This document shows, piece after piece, positions 1-7,221 of a stretch of DNA of 35,317 bases (position 1 is its first letter; each line of letters begins with the position of its first letter). Source of the DNA: Bacteroidota bacterium (GTDB taxonomy: Bacteria; Bacteroidota; Bacteroidia; Chitinophagales; Chitinophagaceae). Below the pieces are notes generated by a model that saw only the letters and a list, made by a program, of their open reading frames with translations, had not been told where the DNA came from and did no database searches. The stretch covers positions 1-35,317 of the forward strand of contig JAUZOA010000060.1 in the NCBI GenBank assembly GCA_030706685.1, in the 5' to 3' direction. Both the position numbers and the translations under genes were made by a program.

Positions 1-66
1 GAAAAAGTGAAAATAAAAGAAATAAGGAACCTGAAATTATATGTAGAGCGGATCAATAAAATTTAA
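1..66 (+). CDS. C-terminal end of an NfeD-like membrane protein (partial)
   Basis: An open frame enters from the left edge and ends at a TAA at 64-66, giving 21 residues ending in [11 protein letters not shown]. The alternating hydrophobic pattern resembles the last strands of the OB-fold at the C-terminus of NfeD proteins, which commonly end in a similar Leu-x-Val-x-x-Leu/Ile motif. The stop lies 10 bases before a slipin gene, and NfeD-slipin pairs are a well-known conserved arrangement. The identification rests mainly on this neighbour, because very little sequence is visible. Any short protein end would be an alternative. Confidence 0.45.
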   Translation, partial: EKVKIKEIRNLKLYVERINKI

Positions 67-76
67 AAAAATAATT

Positions 77-856
77 ATGCAACAAATTCCTGCAGTAACG
101 GCTATCATTGTTCTTTTCGTGATCATTCTTCTGGCCAGCGCCATTCGCATTTTAAGAGAATACGAGCGTGGTGTTATCTTCCGGCTCGGTCGCCTGGTAG
201 GTCATGGTGGAATAAAGGGCCCGGGCCTTATTCTTCTTATACCTTTTATCGACAGGATGGTGAAGGTAAGCCTGCGTACGATTGTATTTGATGTGCCGCC
301 GCAGGATGTCATCACGCAAGACAATGTTTCCATTAAAGTAAACGCGGTCGTTTATTTCAGGGTGATAGAACCACAGAAAGCCATTGTGCAGGTGGAGAAT
401 TTCCTTGCCGCCACTTCACAGATATCACAAACCACCTTGCGCAGCGTACTCGGGCAATCCGAACTGGACGATCTGCTTTCGCAAAGAGATAAGATCAATC
501 ACAAATTGCAACAGATCATAGATACCAATACCGAGCCCTGGGGCGTAAAAGTCACGAACGTGGAAGTAAAGCAGATTGACCTGCCGCAGGAAATGCAACG
601 CGCCATGGCCAAGCAGGCCGAAGCAGAAAGGGAACGCAGGTCAAAAGTGATTGCCGCCGAAGGCGAGTTCCAGGCTTCGCAACGTTTAGCGGATGCCGCT
701 AAGATCCTGGGCGAACATTCCAGCGCGTTGACATTACGTTACCTGCAGACATTGCGGGAGATTGCTACGGAAAAAAATTCAACGACTATATTCCCTGTTC
801 CTATTGATCTGCTGAAGCCTTTCCTGAATAGCGGGAATAATAAATCAGAATCATAA
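77..856 (+). CDS. Slipin / stomatin-like SPFH-domain membrane protein
   Basis: 259 residues. One N-terminal membrane helix (about residues 7-26) is followed by the SPFH/Band 7 domain (about 24-185) with typical stomatin sequences such as [23 protein letters not shown] and [20 protein letters not shown]. An Ala/Glu-rich coiled coil (about 180-215) and a short C-terminal tail follow. Slipins form membrane-attached oligomeric rings associated with lipid microdomains; their NfeD partners are membrane proteins, some of which carry a protease domain. ATG at 77 is the only sensible start because it places the membrane helix at the N-terminus. The gene directly follows the probable NfeD end and is likely co-transcribed with it. 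The length is normal for the family. Confidence 0.93.
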   Translation: MQQIPAVTAIIVLFVIILLASAIRILREYERGVIFRLGRLVGHGGIKGPGLILLIPFIDRMVKVSLRTIVFDVPPQDVITQDNVSIKVNAVVYFRVIEPQKAIVQVENFLAATSQISQTTLRSVLGQSELDDLLSQRDKINHKLQQIIDTNTEPWGVKVTNVEVKQIDLPQEMQRAMAKQAEAERERRSKVIAAEGEFQASQRLADAAKILGEHSSALTLRYLQTLREIATEKNSTTIFPVPIDLLKPFLNSGNNKSES

Positions 857-913
857 GCTAAAGCCTGTATCGTTGGTTGGAAAGAGTTGCCGGATCAGCT
901 CAGCCTTATAAGT

Positions 914-1450
914 TTATTCCTCTCCTTTTCGCAGGAAGCCGATCTGTGGTCGGGGAGGTTGTGGAGGATTCAGCAATTTTTTCAGATATTCAAAGATAAG
1001 AGTGATGTCTTCATTGTGACCTGCAAGTTCTTTCTCTATTTTTTCCAATTGCAGTAGAATGTCCTTGTGCATCATGATCATCTCTTTCATCCTGGTAAAC
1101 ACCCTGATGATCTGGATATGCACCTGTAAAGCAGTTTCGCTGTTTAATACAGAAGAAAGCATGGCCATGCCTTGTTCCGTGAAAGCCATTGGCATGTAAC
1201 GGATCCCTCCCCAGTTTGAGGTGCCAAACTGACTCCTCAAGTTTTCAAATTCTTTAGTTGTCAGCTCAAACATGAAATCTTCCGGGAAGCGATCAATATT
1301 GCGTCTCACTTGCCTTTTAAGTTGTTTTGTTTCTACCTGGTATAATTCCGCCAGATCCATATCCAGCATTATTCTCTGCCCGCGGATAATATAAATTTTA
1401 TTCATCACCAGTTTGTCGGGCATTATCAATTTATTCTTTGTTTTTGCCAT
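914..1450 (-). CDS. ORF6N-domain protein, copy 1
   Basis: 178 residues from ATG at 1450; a longer frame exists to 1507 but adds a non-conserved extension. Residues about 17-103 match the ORF6N domain: IRGQRIMLDMDLAELYQVET, RFPEDFMFELT, FENLRSQF and AFTEQGMAMLSSVLNSETA. A helical, probably coiled-coil segment (about 108-162) and a Pro-rich tail follow. ORF6N domains occur in phage antirepressor-like proteins and are frequent as stand-alone chromosomal proteins in Bacteroidota, where the function is unknown; DNA binding is inferred. A close paralogue lies immediately upstream on the same strand. There are no phage structural or integrase genes nearby. Confidence 0.85.
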   Translation of the reverse strand: MAKTKNKLIMPDKLVMNKIYIIRGQRIMLDMDLAELYQVETKQLKRQVRRNIDRFPEDFMFELTTKEFENLRSQFGTSNWGGIRYMPMAFTEQGMAMLSSVLNSETALQVHIQIIRVFTRMKEMIMMHKDILLQLEKIEKELAGHNEDITLIFEYLKKLLNPPQPPRPQIGFLRKGEE

Positions 1451-1659
1451 AAACAGTTTTAAAGTGTGGTATCGAAAATTGCGACTGCTTGTTTTGAACG
1501 TCACCAATTATGGGATTCAATTTTTTAAAACCCTTCTGTACTATTTGTAAAACTACCTGTGGATTAAGTAAAGAGATGAATCCCGGTAGCCGTTTTTTCA
1601 ACGATAAAAAGTGTTTTTCGTCCCTTAGCCGGTTGTAGAGAAGAGCTCTGTTATTCCTC

Positions 1660-2139
1660 TCATTTTCGCCGGAAACCAATCTTTGGTCGTGAAGGATTCA
1701 ACAATTTTTTCAGGTAATCAAAAATTAATTGTATGTCTTCATCATGTGCAGCCAGTTTCTTTTCTATTTTTTCCACCTGGAGTAAGATGTCCTTGTGAGT
1801 CATAATCATTCTCCTCATCATAGCAAATACTCTTATAATCTGAACATGCACCCGTATAGCTGTTTCGCTATTCAATACACCAGAGAGCATGGCAATGCCT
1901 TCTTCGGTAAAAGCATAAGGAAGTTTTCTGCGTCCACCCCAGCTTGAAGTCGCAAATTGCGACTTCAAGTTTTCAAATTCTTTTCTGGTCAACTGAAACA
2001 TAAAATCGCCCGGAAAGCGGCCCGGGTTTCTTTTTACCTGCTCGTTTAGCCGTTTGGTTTCTACCTGGTACAATTCTGCAAGGTCTTCATCAAGCATTAC
2101 TTTCTGCCCGCGGATCAGATAGATTTTATTAATCACCAA
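1660..2139 (-). CDS. ORF6N-domain protein, copy 2 (start codon uncertain)
   Basis: 159 residues with the same layout as copy 1: ORF6N domain (about 2-88), helical segment, and a tail ending RPKIGFRRK. The two copies are clearly paralogous, including the DNA just beyond the 3' end. Copy 1 reads AAAAGGAGAGGAATAA and ends at that TAA; copy 2 reads AAAATGAGAGGAATAA, so its frame stops three codons earlier at TGA. At the position of a conserved Met codon in copy 1 (ATG CCC GAC), copy 2 has ATA CCG GAC, and no in-frame ATG lies upstream before a stop. Translation would therefore need TTG at 2139 or GTG at 2136. It may be functional with a rare start, or in early decay. Confidence 0.72.
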   Translation of the reverse strand: MVINKIYLIRGQKVMLDEDLAELYQVETKRLNEQVKRNPGRFPGDFMFQLTRKEFENLKSQFATSSWGGRRKLPYAFTEEGIAMLSGVLNSETAIRVHVQIIRVFAMMRRMIMTHKDILLQVEKIEKKLAAHDEDIQLIFDYLKKLLNPSRPKIGFRRK

Positions 2140-2328
2140 TTCGTCCGGTATAATCTGTCCTTTATATTTTTTTTGGTATAATTCTATCCTTCGTTTGATA
2201 TTTCAATCTGCAATATCAATCCATCAGGGATCATCCCATAGAAACTTAATGTCACAAATTGTGGCTTCAAGATAACGAAGAACTCTTTTTTAAACTATGT
2301 TTAAAAACGGCAGATGAAGGGAAAATTC
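2140..2328. other. Non-coding gap between ORF6N copy 2 and an outer-membrane protein gene
   Basis: 189 bases without a supported gene. The part nearest 2139 is the leader of ORF6N copy 2. It contains GGACAG about 10 bases before the presumed TTG, which could act as a weak ribosome binding site. No convincing terminator, repeat or RNA gene was seen. Confidence 0.4.
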
Positions 2329-3183
2329 TCAATACCTCGATGCAGGACAACCCGTTTTCTTTTGCTTTTTAGCGGGAGCAAACCCGGCTATTTCCTTGTA
2401 TTGATTCAATACTAATCGTACCGTATAAGTGAGGGCGATATAGTAATAAGCGTCTTTGTATTTGGGATTGCCGCGGGTAGTCCCGGCCGGAGGGTAAGGA
2501 TTGCCCGTCTTTTCATCACCACGCCAGGCCAGGTCTACCGCCGTTTGCCCCCTTGCAGTGAGCAGGGCCGTTTGATCCACGTAATTGGTGCTCACATCAT
2601 CAATATAATCGGTAAAGGTTTTGTGATACCCGAATTCCAGTCCAAGGCGCATGTCCTCATTCAGCGAATATTCGCCTCCAAATCCGAAAGGAATATTGAA
2701 TTGCCCGAGTTTATAATTCTTTACCCCGGGTATAAATCCTTCGCCTTCGGTACTGAGCGGCTGCAGGAACACTTTGTTGCCATTGGGATCCTGGGTATAA
2801 GGCCTGAAATGAAAATAACCGATACCGGCAAAGACATAAGGCGTCCACCATTTATCATTGAAGCTGAACAGGCTGTATTGCATGGCCAGTTCCCAGTCGA
2901 AGATCTTTGTTTTGAAATTAAGGTTACGAAGCTGCATTTCCGCGGTCCCGTTCTTATCATCAGCTTTCAGGGAAGTAAGGGTAAGGTAGCTGCGGGCTGT
3001 AAGGTGCTCGCTAAGATCATATCTTGCCCCGATAGAGCCCAGGAGGCTGGACTGTGAAAATGATAAAGATTTGGCTTTCAGGTCGCCCTGGTAATTGGCC
3101 ATGCCGATCCTGCCGGAAACATATAAATTCTGTGCAGTGGCGAACAGGGGCAGAAAATAGAGAAAAAAGACGAGTTTTTTCAT
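2329..3183 (-). CDS. DUF6089-like outer-membrane beta-barrel protein
   Basis: 284 residues from ATG at 3183; a seven-codon upstream extension is rejected because MKKLVFFLYFLPLFATAQ is a complete signal peptide. The mature part alternates aromatic beta strands with polar loops, including ISGRIGMANYQGDL-like first-strand sequence, PYVFAGIGYFHFRPY, FNIPFGFGGEYSLNEDMRLG and FGYHKTFTDYIDDVSTNYVD. These features fit the DUF6089/outer-membrane barrel group common in Bacteroidota. A Lys-rich tail with one Cys (KKQKKTGCPASRY) follows the last strand. It probably sits in the outer membrane; no transport or enzymatic role is apparent. The upstream gene on the same strand is a second, unrelated barrel with its own terminator, so the two are likely separate transcripts. 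Confidence 0.82.
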   Translation of the reverse strand: MKKLVFFLYFLPLFATAQNLYVSGRIGMANYQGDLKAKSLSFSQSSLLGSIGARYDLSEHLTARSYLTLTSLKADDKNGTAEMQLRNLNFKTKIFDWELAMQYSLFSFNDKWWTPYVFAGIGYFHFRPYTQDPNGNKVFLQPLSTEGEGFIPGVKNYKLGQFNIPFGFGGEYSLNEDMRLGLEFGYHKTFTDYIDDVSTNYVDQTALLTARGQTAVDLAWRGDEKTGNPYPPAGTTRGNPKYKDAYYYIALTYTVRLVLNQYKEIAGFAPAKKQKKTGCPASRY

Positions 3184-3263
3184 TGGTTTGGAATTGCAGT
3201 TCATGGCTAAAACGCTTTTGTGGCAGGTTTATTTCCCCGCCGCCAGATACATTCTTTGGCTGC

Positions 3264-3298
3264 AAAAAAAAATCCCCTGGTCCGAAGGCCGGGGGATT
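3264..3298 (-). terminator. Rho-independent terminator for the barrel gene at 3322-3984
   Basis: On the minus strand, AATCCCC...GGGGATT forms a stem reinforced by a GGCC-TTCG-GACC apical part with an imperfect match, followed directly by a run of eight or more T. It lies 24 bases after the stop of the upstream barrel gene and is a classic intrinsic terminator. Confidence 0.85.
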
Positions 3299-3321
3299 AC
3301 GGATCATACCTCATGTGCTCG

Positions 3322-3984
3322 TCAGAACCTGATTCCAAAACCGGCGGTAAGATTAAGTACGGACATTTTTTGTTCGCTCCTTACAGTAGGAGACCCATCC
3401 GGGAAAACCAGGTCGAATTTTGGCTTCATGTAGAGGTAGTCAAGGTTTACCATGATAAACATGCGGTTGCCCATCCCTATGCGAAGACCAGCGCCACCCT
3501 GGAATACTGCTGCAGGGGACCAGTCTTCTTTCACTACCGTTTCATTGTCAACCACAGCCTTTGGTGAATTGGCATTTGCCACACCACCCATGACCCTCAG
3601 GTCTATTGCCATATTTCCGGCCAGCTTCTGGGTAAACATCGGTCCTACGGATATCCCATACCATTGCCAGTGATCCAGGGCTACATTGCCAACCTGGTCA
3701 AGTACAGCTGAATTGTCCATCTTGTTATTGTTATAGAAGATGGAGGCTGTCAGGCCCACATTTTCAAGGAATTCGTAGCCATAAGTAAGGTTTACGTTAA
3801 CTCCGGTTTTGGCAAAACCAGCCTGTTCGTTATTAATATCGGTCTTTGCAAAGTCTCCGACAGGAAACGAAGGCCCTGCATGTAAAGCCAAGAAAGATTT
3901 CGTTGTTCTTTGCTGCTTCTCTCCCTGGGCCATTACAATCCCGCTCATAAGCAGGACAACAATCATTATCAAAATCTTTTTCAT
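3322..3984 (-). CDS. PorT-like outer-membrane beta-barrel protein
   Basis: 220 residues from ATG at 3984; the two-codon GTG extension upstream is unlikely. A signal peptide (MKKILIMIVVLLMSGIVMAQ) precedes a small barrel with strands such as LALHAGPSFPVGDF, VNVNLTYGYEFLENVGLTASIFY, WQWYGISVGPMFTQK and GAGLRIGMGNRMFIMVNLDYLY. It ends in LTAGFGIRF, an aromatic C-terminus typical of proteins assembled by the BAM complex. The general type is the 'outer membrane beta-barrel / porin family' of Bacteroidota. A strong intrinsic terminator follows the gene, suggesting it is monocistronic. The substrate or partner is unknown. Confidence 0.82.
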   Translation of the reverse strand: MKKILIMIVVLLMSGIVMAQGEKQQRTTKSFLALHAGPSFPVGDFAKTDINNEQAGFAKTGVNVNLTYGYEFLENVGLTASIFYNNNKMDNSAVLDQVGNVALDHWQWYGISVGPMFTQKLAGNMAIDLRVMGGVANANSPKAVVDNETVVKEDWSPAAVFQGGAGLRIGMGNRMFIMVNLDYLYMKPKFDLVFPDGSPTVRSEQKMSVLNLTAGFGIRF

Positions 3985-4294
3985 AAACACCTAATTTTTA
4001 CTCTGATCCTTTATCACCGTCAGCTTTATCACGGTGGCAATATAGAGCAACAGGGGCACCGGTATCAATGACCAAAAACCATTAAAATCATGATGGATGT
4101 CAGTGGTTTTTTGAACAGGGGACGCCTATTTTTCATGCTTTATTTTAATGCCTTCTATTCTTCCAACGCTTTAAGATCGGTTAGTGACAAGCCGGTCGGA
4201 AATATCCCGGGTTTAGCACAAAAAAATCCTGTCAATTAAATTTGTTAAATAAAACCGTTCGGTCTAATTTTAAACCTCCAATTTTGCAGGGCAT
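3985..4294. other. Divergent intergenic region between barrel gene and tetR-like gene
   Basis: 310 bases without a gene. The left part is the leader of the minus-strand barrel gene and contains a 9-base direct repeat, CTTTATCAC at 4009-4017 and 4024-4032, with a period of 15. The overlapping CACCGT...ACGGTG arms could also form a small hairpin. The right end carries the promoter and operator-like palindrome of the TetR gene, listed separately. No open frame of note was seen in the middle (4040-4240). Confidence 0.5.
4241..4272 (+). promoter_or_regulatory. Putative tetR promoter with embedded operator
   Basis: TTTG at 4241-4244 and TAATTTTA at 4265-4272 are separated by 20 bases, close to the Bacteroidota promoter pattern (TTTG at -33 and TAnnTTTG at -7). 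The spacer contains the palindrome ACCG-TT-CGGT at 4254-4263, followed by CT, the place where a repressor would block RNA polymerase. A related palindrome precedes the next gene. Autoregulation by the adjacent TetR protein is inferred. An alternative -7 box, CAATTTTG at 4279-4286, cannot be excluded. Confidence 0.5.
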
Positions 4295-4888
4295 ATGACT
4301 AAAGGTGAAAGAACCCGGCAGCTGATCATTGAAAAAGCAGCTCCGCTCTTTAATAAGAACGGCTATGCAGGCACCAGTCTGTCCGACATTATGAAAGCAA
4401 CCGGCCTGGCGAAAGGCGGGGTGTATGGCAACTTTAAGAACAAGGATGAAATAGCGGCGCTGACATTTGAGTATGCCTACAGTAAGGTCAAAAGCGCCAT
4501 ACTGATGAAGCTGAGCAACTGCCATACCAGCGTGGAAAAATTGACCGGCATATTGCAGTTCTACCGCGGTTATATCACGCATCCCCCGATAGAAGGGGGT
4601 TGTCCGCTGCTTAATACCAGCGTGGAAGCCGATGATTCCTTCCCCTTTTTGAAAACAAGGGCAAGAGCTGCTCAAAATGAAATGCTGTCATCATTGGTGC
4701 AGATCTTCCAGTCGGGCAAAAAGAACGGAGAGCTCAGAAGCGATATGCAACCGCAGCGGGAAGCCGAAATGATGTATGCCCTGATTGAAGGCGGCATTGT
4801 AATGGCAAAGATCAATGATAATCCCGCTATCCTTCACCGTATCCTGGACCGTGTCCGTGATCATATTGAGAACGATCTTGTTTCCTGA
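4295..4888 (+). CDS. TetR/AcrR-family transcriptional regulator
   Basis: 197 residues. The N-terminal DNA-binding domain (about 5-52) shows the TetR pattern: RTRQLIIEKAAPLFNKNGYA, then the helix-turn-helix TSLSDIMKATGLAKGGVYGN and FKNKDEIAAL. The rest (about 55-197) is an all-helical ligand-binding and dimerisation domain with GYITHPPIEGGCPLLNTSVE. This resembles AcrR-type regulators of the YxaF/LmrA kind, but the ligand cannot be read from sequence. Related palindromes lie in its own promoter (4254-4263) and before the downstream thioesterase gene (4909-4924), so it probably represses itself and its neighbour in response to a hydrophobic or acyl compound. That role is inference. Confidence 0.93.
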   Translation: MTKGERTRQLIIEKAAPLFNKNGYAGTSLSDIMKATGLAKGGVYGNFKNKDEIAALTFEYAYSKVKSAILMKLSNCHTSVEKLTGILQFYRGYITHPPIEGGCPLLNTSVEADDSFPFLKTRARAAQNEMLSSLVQIFQSGKKNGELRSDMQPQREAEMMYALIEGGIVMAKINDNPAILHRILDRVRDHIENDLVS

Positions 4889-4908
4889 TATATTTTTTTA
4901 TTATTTAA

Positions 4909-4924
4909 AAGACCGATTGGTCTT
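4909..4924. promoter_or_regulatory. Operator-like palindrome before the thioesterase gene
   Basis: AAGACCGATTGGTCTT has perfect 6-base arms (AAGACC/GGTCTT) around GATT. It sits between the tetR stop and the thioesterase start and shares ACCG-NN-(C/T)GGTCT with the palindrome in the tetR promoter. This supports binding by the same regulator and a separate, regulated promoter for the thioesterase. Confidence 0.6.
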
Positions 4925-4943
4925 ATTTCATATTGTTCAATTG

Positions 4944-5447
4944 ATGGTTATGGCCAACTATTTACAATCTTTCTATTCCATCCGGTTCGGGGACTGCGAC
5001 CCTTTTAGTCACCTGAACAATGCCCGCTATATTGATTATTTGCTGAATGCAAGGCAGGATCATCTCAGGGATTATTACCAGATGGACCTTGCTGATTTTT
5101 ATCAAAAAGGGAGAGGATGGGTAGTGATTCAACATGAAATCGTTTACCTGCGACCCGCTTCTTTTAATGAGCTTGTCTGTATCCGCTCCGGTCTGCTGGA
5201 TGCCGGGCCTGAGCACCTGAAAGTGGAAATGCTGATGCTCGATTCGGCGCAAAAACAATTAAAAGCATTGATGCATACAAAATTTATTCCCGTCAGTTTA
5301 ACTACCGGAAGAAAAGAACCTCATACACCAGAGTTCATGGAATTCTTATCGGACAAAGTTTTACCCGGCTTAAAGGACAATGTCCCTTCGCCCGGACAGC
5401 GGGTAGAATATTGGCAACAATTACTAAGATCGGCTCAAACTGTATAA
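4944..5447 (+). CDS. Acyl-CoA thioesterase, 4HBT hotdog family
   Basis: 168 residues if ATG at 4944 is used, or 166 from ATG at 4950; a longer upstream frame overlaps tetR and is rejected. The N-terminal motif FGDCDPFSHLNNARYIDYLL carries the family's usual acidic residue (Asp19) and the following His-x-Asn-Asn segment, as in YbgC/FadM-type hotdog thioesterases. The remainder (VIQHEIVYLRPASFNELVCI, HTKFIPVSLTTGR) fits the beta-sheet of the hotdog fold. It should hydrolyse acyl-CoA thioesters in the cytoplasm; the chain type is unknown. The preceding palindrome suggests control by the adjacent TetR protein. Confidence 0.85.
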   Translation: MVMANYLQSFYSIRFGDCDPFSHLNNARYIDYLLNARQDHLRDYYQMDLADFYQKGRGWVVIQHEIVYLRPASFNELVCIRSGLLDAGPEHLKVEMLMLDSAQKQLKALMHTKFIPVSLTTGRKEPHTPEFMEFLSDKVLPGLKDNVPSPGQRVEYWQQLLRSAQTV

Positions 5448-5463
5448 AACAATTCATAACCAA

Positions 5464-5490
5464 ACCCGCCCCGATAAAACTATGGCGGGT
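5464..5490. terminator. 7-bp inverted repeat after the thioesterase gene
   Basis: ACCCGCC at 5464-5470 pairs with GGCGGGT at 5484-5490 across a 13-base loop, 17 bases after the thioesterase stop. It lacks a strong T tract on the plus strand, so its terminator role is uncertain. It also covers the first possible ATG (5482) of the next gene, which favours the ATG at 5506 as the true start. Confidence 0.4.
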
Positions 5491-5505
5491 AATAAAACCA
5501 ACAAG

Positions 5506-6057
5506 ATGAAAAAATCGTTAACCTTTATCGCTTTTGCCTTATTACTCCACACAGCCACCGTATATGCACAACCTTCTCCCAGCGCTGATCCCACAGGTCA
5601 GGTAGTATTGCCGGACAACACTATCGTCAGCGGGAATATAAAAGATAATATCCGTAAAAAGGGGGAAGTGATTGTATTGAACGGTGAACAGAAGACGAAG
5701 TATAAAGCCGGAGATATCAGCAGTGTGCAGATCGGCAGCCTCCAATACATCTCCCTGAACTATACTTTTTATGAAGTGATCTTTGCCGGCAAAAACCTTA
5801 CACTTCTCCGCAAGGCCAATGAGCCGGCAGGTATTCAATACAATGGATCGGATGCCGTGCCCATCAACTCCGAAGGAAATATTGATGATCTCTTTATCAA
5901 AAAGAACAGTGACGCCTCTTTACAACTGATCACGAAGAAAAATATAAAAGAAGTATTGGGCTCTGTCTGCAGCAGTTGTGCGGCTACAGTGGATGCGGCA
6001 AAGTTTGATGCCGGGAGCGTGAAGAAAGCCGTGGCCGGTTGTGATGGCTGTAAGTAA
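5506..6057 (+). CDS. Secreted protein of unknown function with two C-terminal Cys pairs
   Basis: 183 residues from ATG at 5506; the frame opens at 5482 but the eight extra residues would spoil the signal peptide and lie in a hairpin. The signal peptide is MKKSLTFIAFALLLHTATVYAQ. The mature part begins with a beta-rich segment (GQVVLPDNTIVSGNIKDNIR, KGEVIVLNGEQKTKYKAGDI) resembling the short 'expose a transcript/protein to a surface setting' repeats seen in other uncharacterised Bacteroidota proteins, and ends with CSSC (Cys155, Cys158) and CDGC (Cys179, Cys182). The cysteines could bind metal or form disulfides in the periplasm. I do not recognise the family. Confidence 0.7.
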   Translation: MKKSLTFIAFALLLHTATVYAQPSPSADPTGQVVLPDNTIVSGNIKDNIRKKGEVIVLNGEQKTKYKAGDISSVQIGSLQYISLNYTFYEVIFAGKNLTLLRKANEPAGIQYNGSDAVPINSEGNIDDLFIKKNSDASLQLITKKNIKEVLGSVCSSCAATVDAAKFDAGSVKKAVAGCDGCK

Positions 6058-6071
6058 GAAGATTTTGTCTA

Positions 6072-6160
6072 AGAGTCTTGTCTCAGCGTTAGCGTTGTCA
6101 ACCTTGTAAAAAGCTGAGGATGCTGAGAAGGTTGACAACGCTACGCTATGCAAAGACTCT
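6072..6160. repeat. Long imperfect inverted repeat at convergent gene ends
   Basis: The outer arms AGAGTCTT (6072-6079) and AAGACTCT (6153-6160) are perfect. The inner arms 6085-6105 and 6128-6147 pair over about 20 bases (AGCGTnAGCGTTGTCAACCTT against its complement) with a single bulged base. The loop contains two GCTGAG copies. The right arm covers the stop codon of the downstream minus-strand gene. It may be a bidirectional terminator, but its size and length of match look more like a palindromic intergenic repeat element. Confidence 0.75.
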
Positions 6161-7211
6161 ACTGCTTTCTCTGCACCGGCATATAATCGTCGAAATAATG
6201 GCTTACTTTCTTGTTCCAGTTATTCAGCATTTCATTTCTTTCTTTGTTCAATTGCTGGTTCAGGTTATTATAATCTTTCAGTGATGTATTGATATCGTTC
6301 ACTGCTTTATTGTATTGGTCAACATCGCCCTGTGTTCTGTCCTTAGGTCTTTTGGCCTCAAAAGTCTTTTTCATCTTCTCAAAATTCTCCTTCTTCAGGA
6401 AAAAATCACTCATAGCCGATGACCGCTGTGCTTCCGATTTGTAAAACTCCATAGCTCCCTGGCAGGCTTCAATCAATGCCGGATCATTGTTATAGCCGCT
6501 CAGTGTTTTTAATTTTTCCTGTCCTTCTTTTGCGGCCTTGTCCAGCGCATTGATGCTTTGTTCAACAGCAATCAAATTGCTTTTTCCGATAGCATCTACC
6601 AGGTACATATCCTGTTTATACGGCTTGAAGAATATAAGATATACATCATTGTAATGCTTGTTGACCTCGCTGGCGATCTTTCCCTTTTTATCGATCTCTG
6701 ATTCGCCTTCTATGATATTGACATTGTATTTCGCCGCGAATTTCTTTGACATTTCCACATGCCGTTGCCTTGCCTCTTCCAGTTTTTCATCCGCCTTTTC
6801 CTGTGCCAGGAGATAAGCCTCCATCGCATCATAGCTTTGTTCAGCAATATCTTCCATGTTGACGATCTTGGCATAATCCTCATTAAAAACGATATTGACT
6901 ATTTTAAGAAAAGCTACCGTGGTATCCCTGTAACTTTTATCTCCTTTCCACGGTGGCATCCCCTGTATGGAGGCTTTTGTATTATAAATAGCGTTGATGA
7001 CATCCTGTCTTCTCTTTTCCACCTTGCGGTGACTCTTATTATGAGCTGCGGCGCTTAGGTAACTCAGGTAAGTAGCCGTGAGATCCTCGTTGGCCCTGGA
7101 TATATAATCCATATACTTGCCGGCATCCTCAAATACCTGTGCGCCGGCTGATTGGCCCCGGAGCAATATCATGGCTGCCAGGATTGTGGTGGCGATGAAT
7201 GATAATTTCAT
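6159..7211 (-). CDS. Secreted helical protein of unknown function (possibly LIC11966-like)
   Basis: 350 residues. An N-terminal signal peptide (MKLSFIATTILAAMILLRGQ, then SAGAQ) precedes an almost entirely helical, Lys/Glu/Asn-rich protein with coiled-coil-like stretches (about 140-165 and 260-345). I see no catalytic motif or lipobox. It may belong to the LIC11966-type surface protein group found in Leptospira and Bacteroidota, but this is a tentative memory-based match. The start lies 10 bases after the stop of the upstream Prc-type protease gene on the same strand, so the two are very likely one operon; the protein could be a substrate, adaptor or inhibitor of that protease. The gene ends inside a long inverted repeat. 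Confidence 0.72.
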   Translation of the reverse strand: MKLSFIATTILAAMILLRGQSAGAQVFEDAGKYMDYISRANEDLTATYLSYLSAAAHNKSHRKVEKRRQDVINAIYNTKASIQGMPPWKGDKSYRDTTVAFLKIVNIVFNEDYAKIVNMEDIAEQSYDAMEAYLLAQEKADEKLEEARQRHVEMSKKFAAKYNVNIIEGESEIDKKGKIASEVNKHYNDVYLIFFKPYKQDMYLVDAIGKSNLIAVEQSINALDKAAKEGQEKLKTLSGYNNDPALIEACQGAMEFYKSEAQRSSAMSDFFLKKENFEKMKKTFEAKRPKDRTQGDVDQYNKAVNDINTSLKDYNNLNQQLNKERNEMLNNWNKKVSHYFDDYMPVQRKQ

Positions 7212-7221
7212 ATCAACCTGT

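Noticed and set aside
914-2139. Prophage remnant suggested by ORF6N domains
   Set aside because: No integrase, structural, lysis or packaging gene nearby; stand-alone ORF6N genes are common in Bacteroidota chromosomes.
2545-3057. 170-codon plus-strand frame opposite the DUF6089-like gene
   Set aside because: It is fully antisense to a gene with signal peptide and barrel features, has no recognisable domain, and its composition follows the opposite strand.
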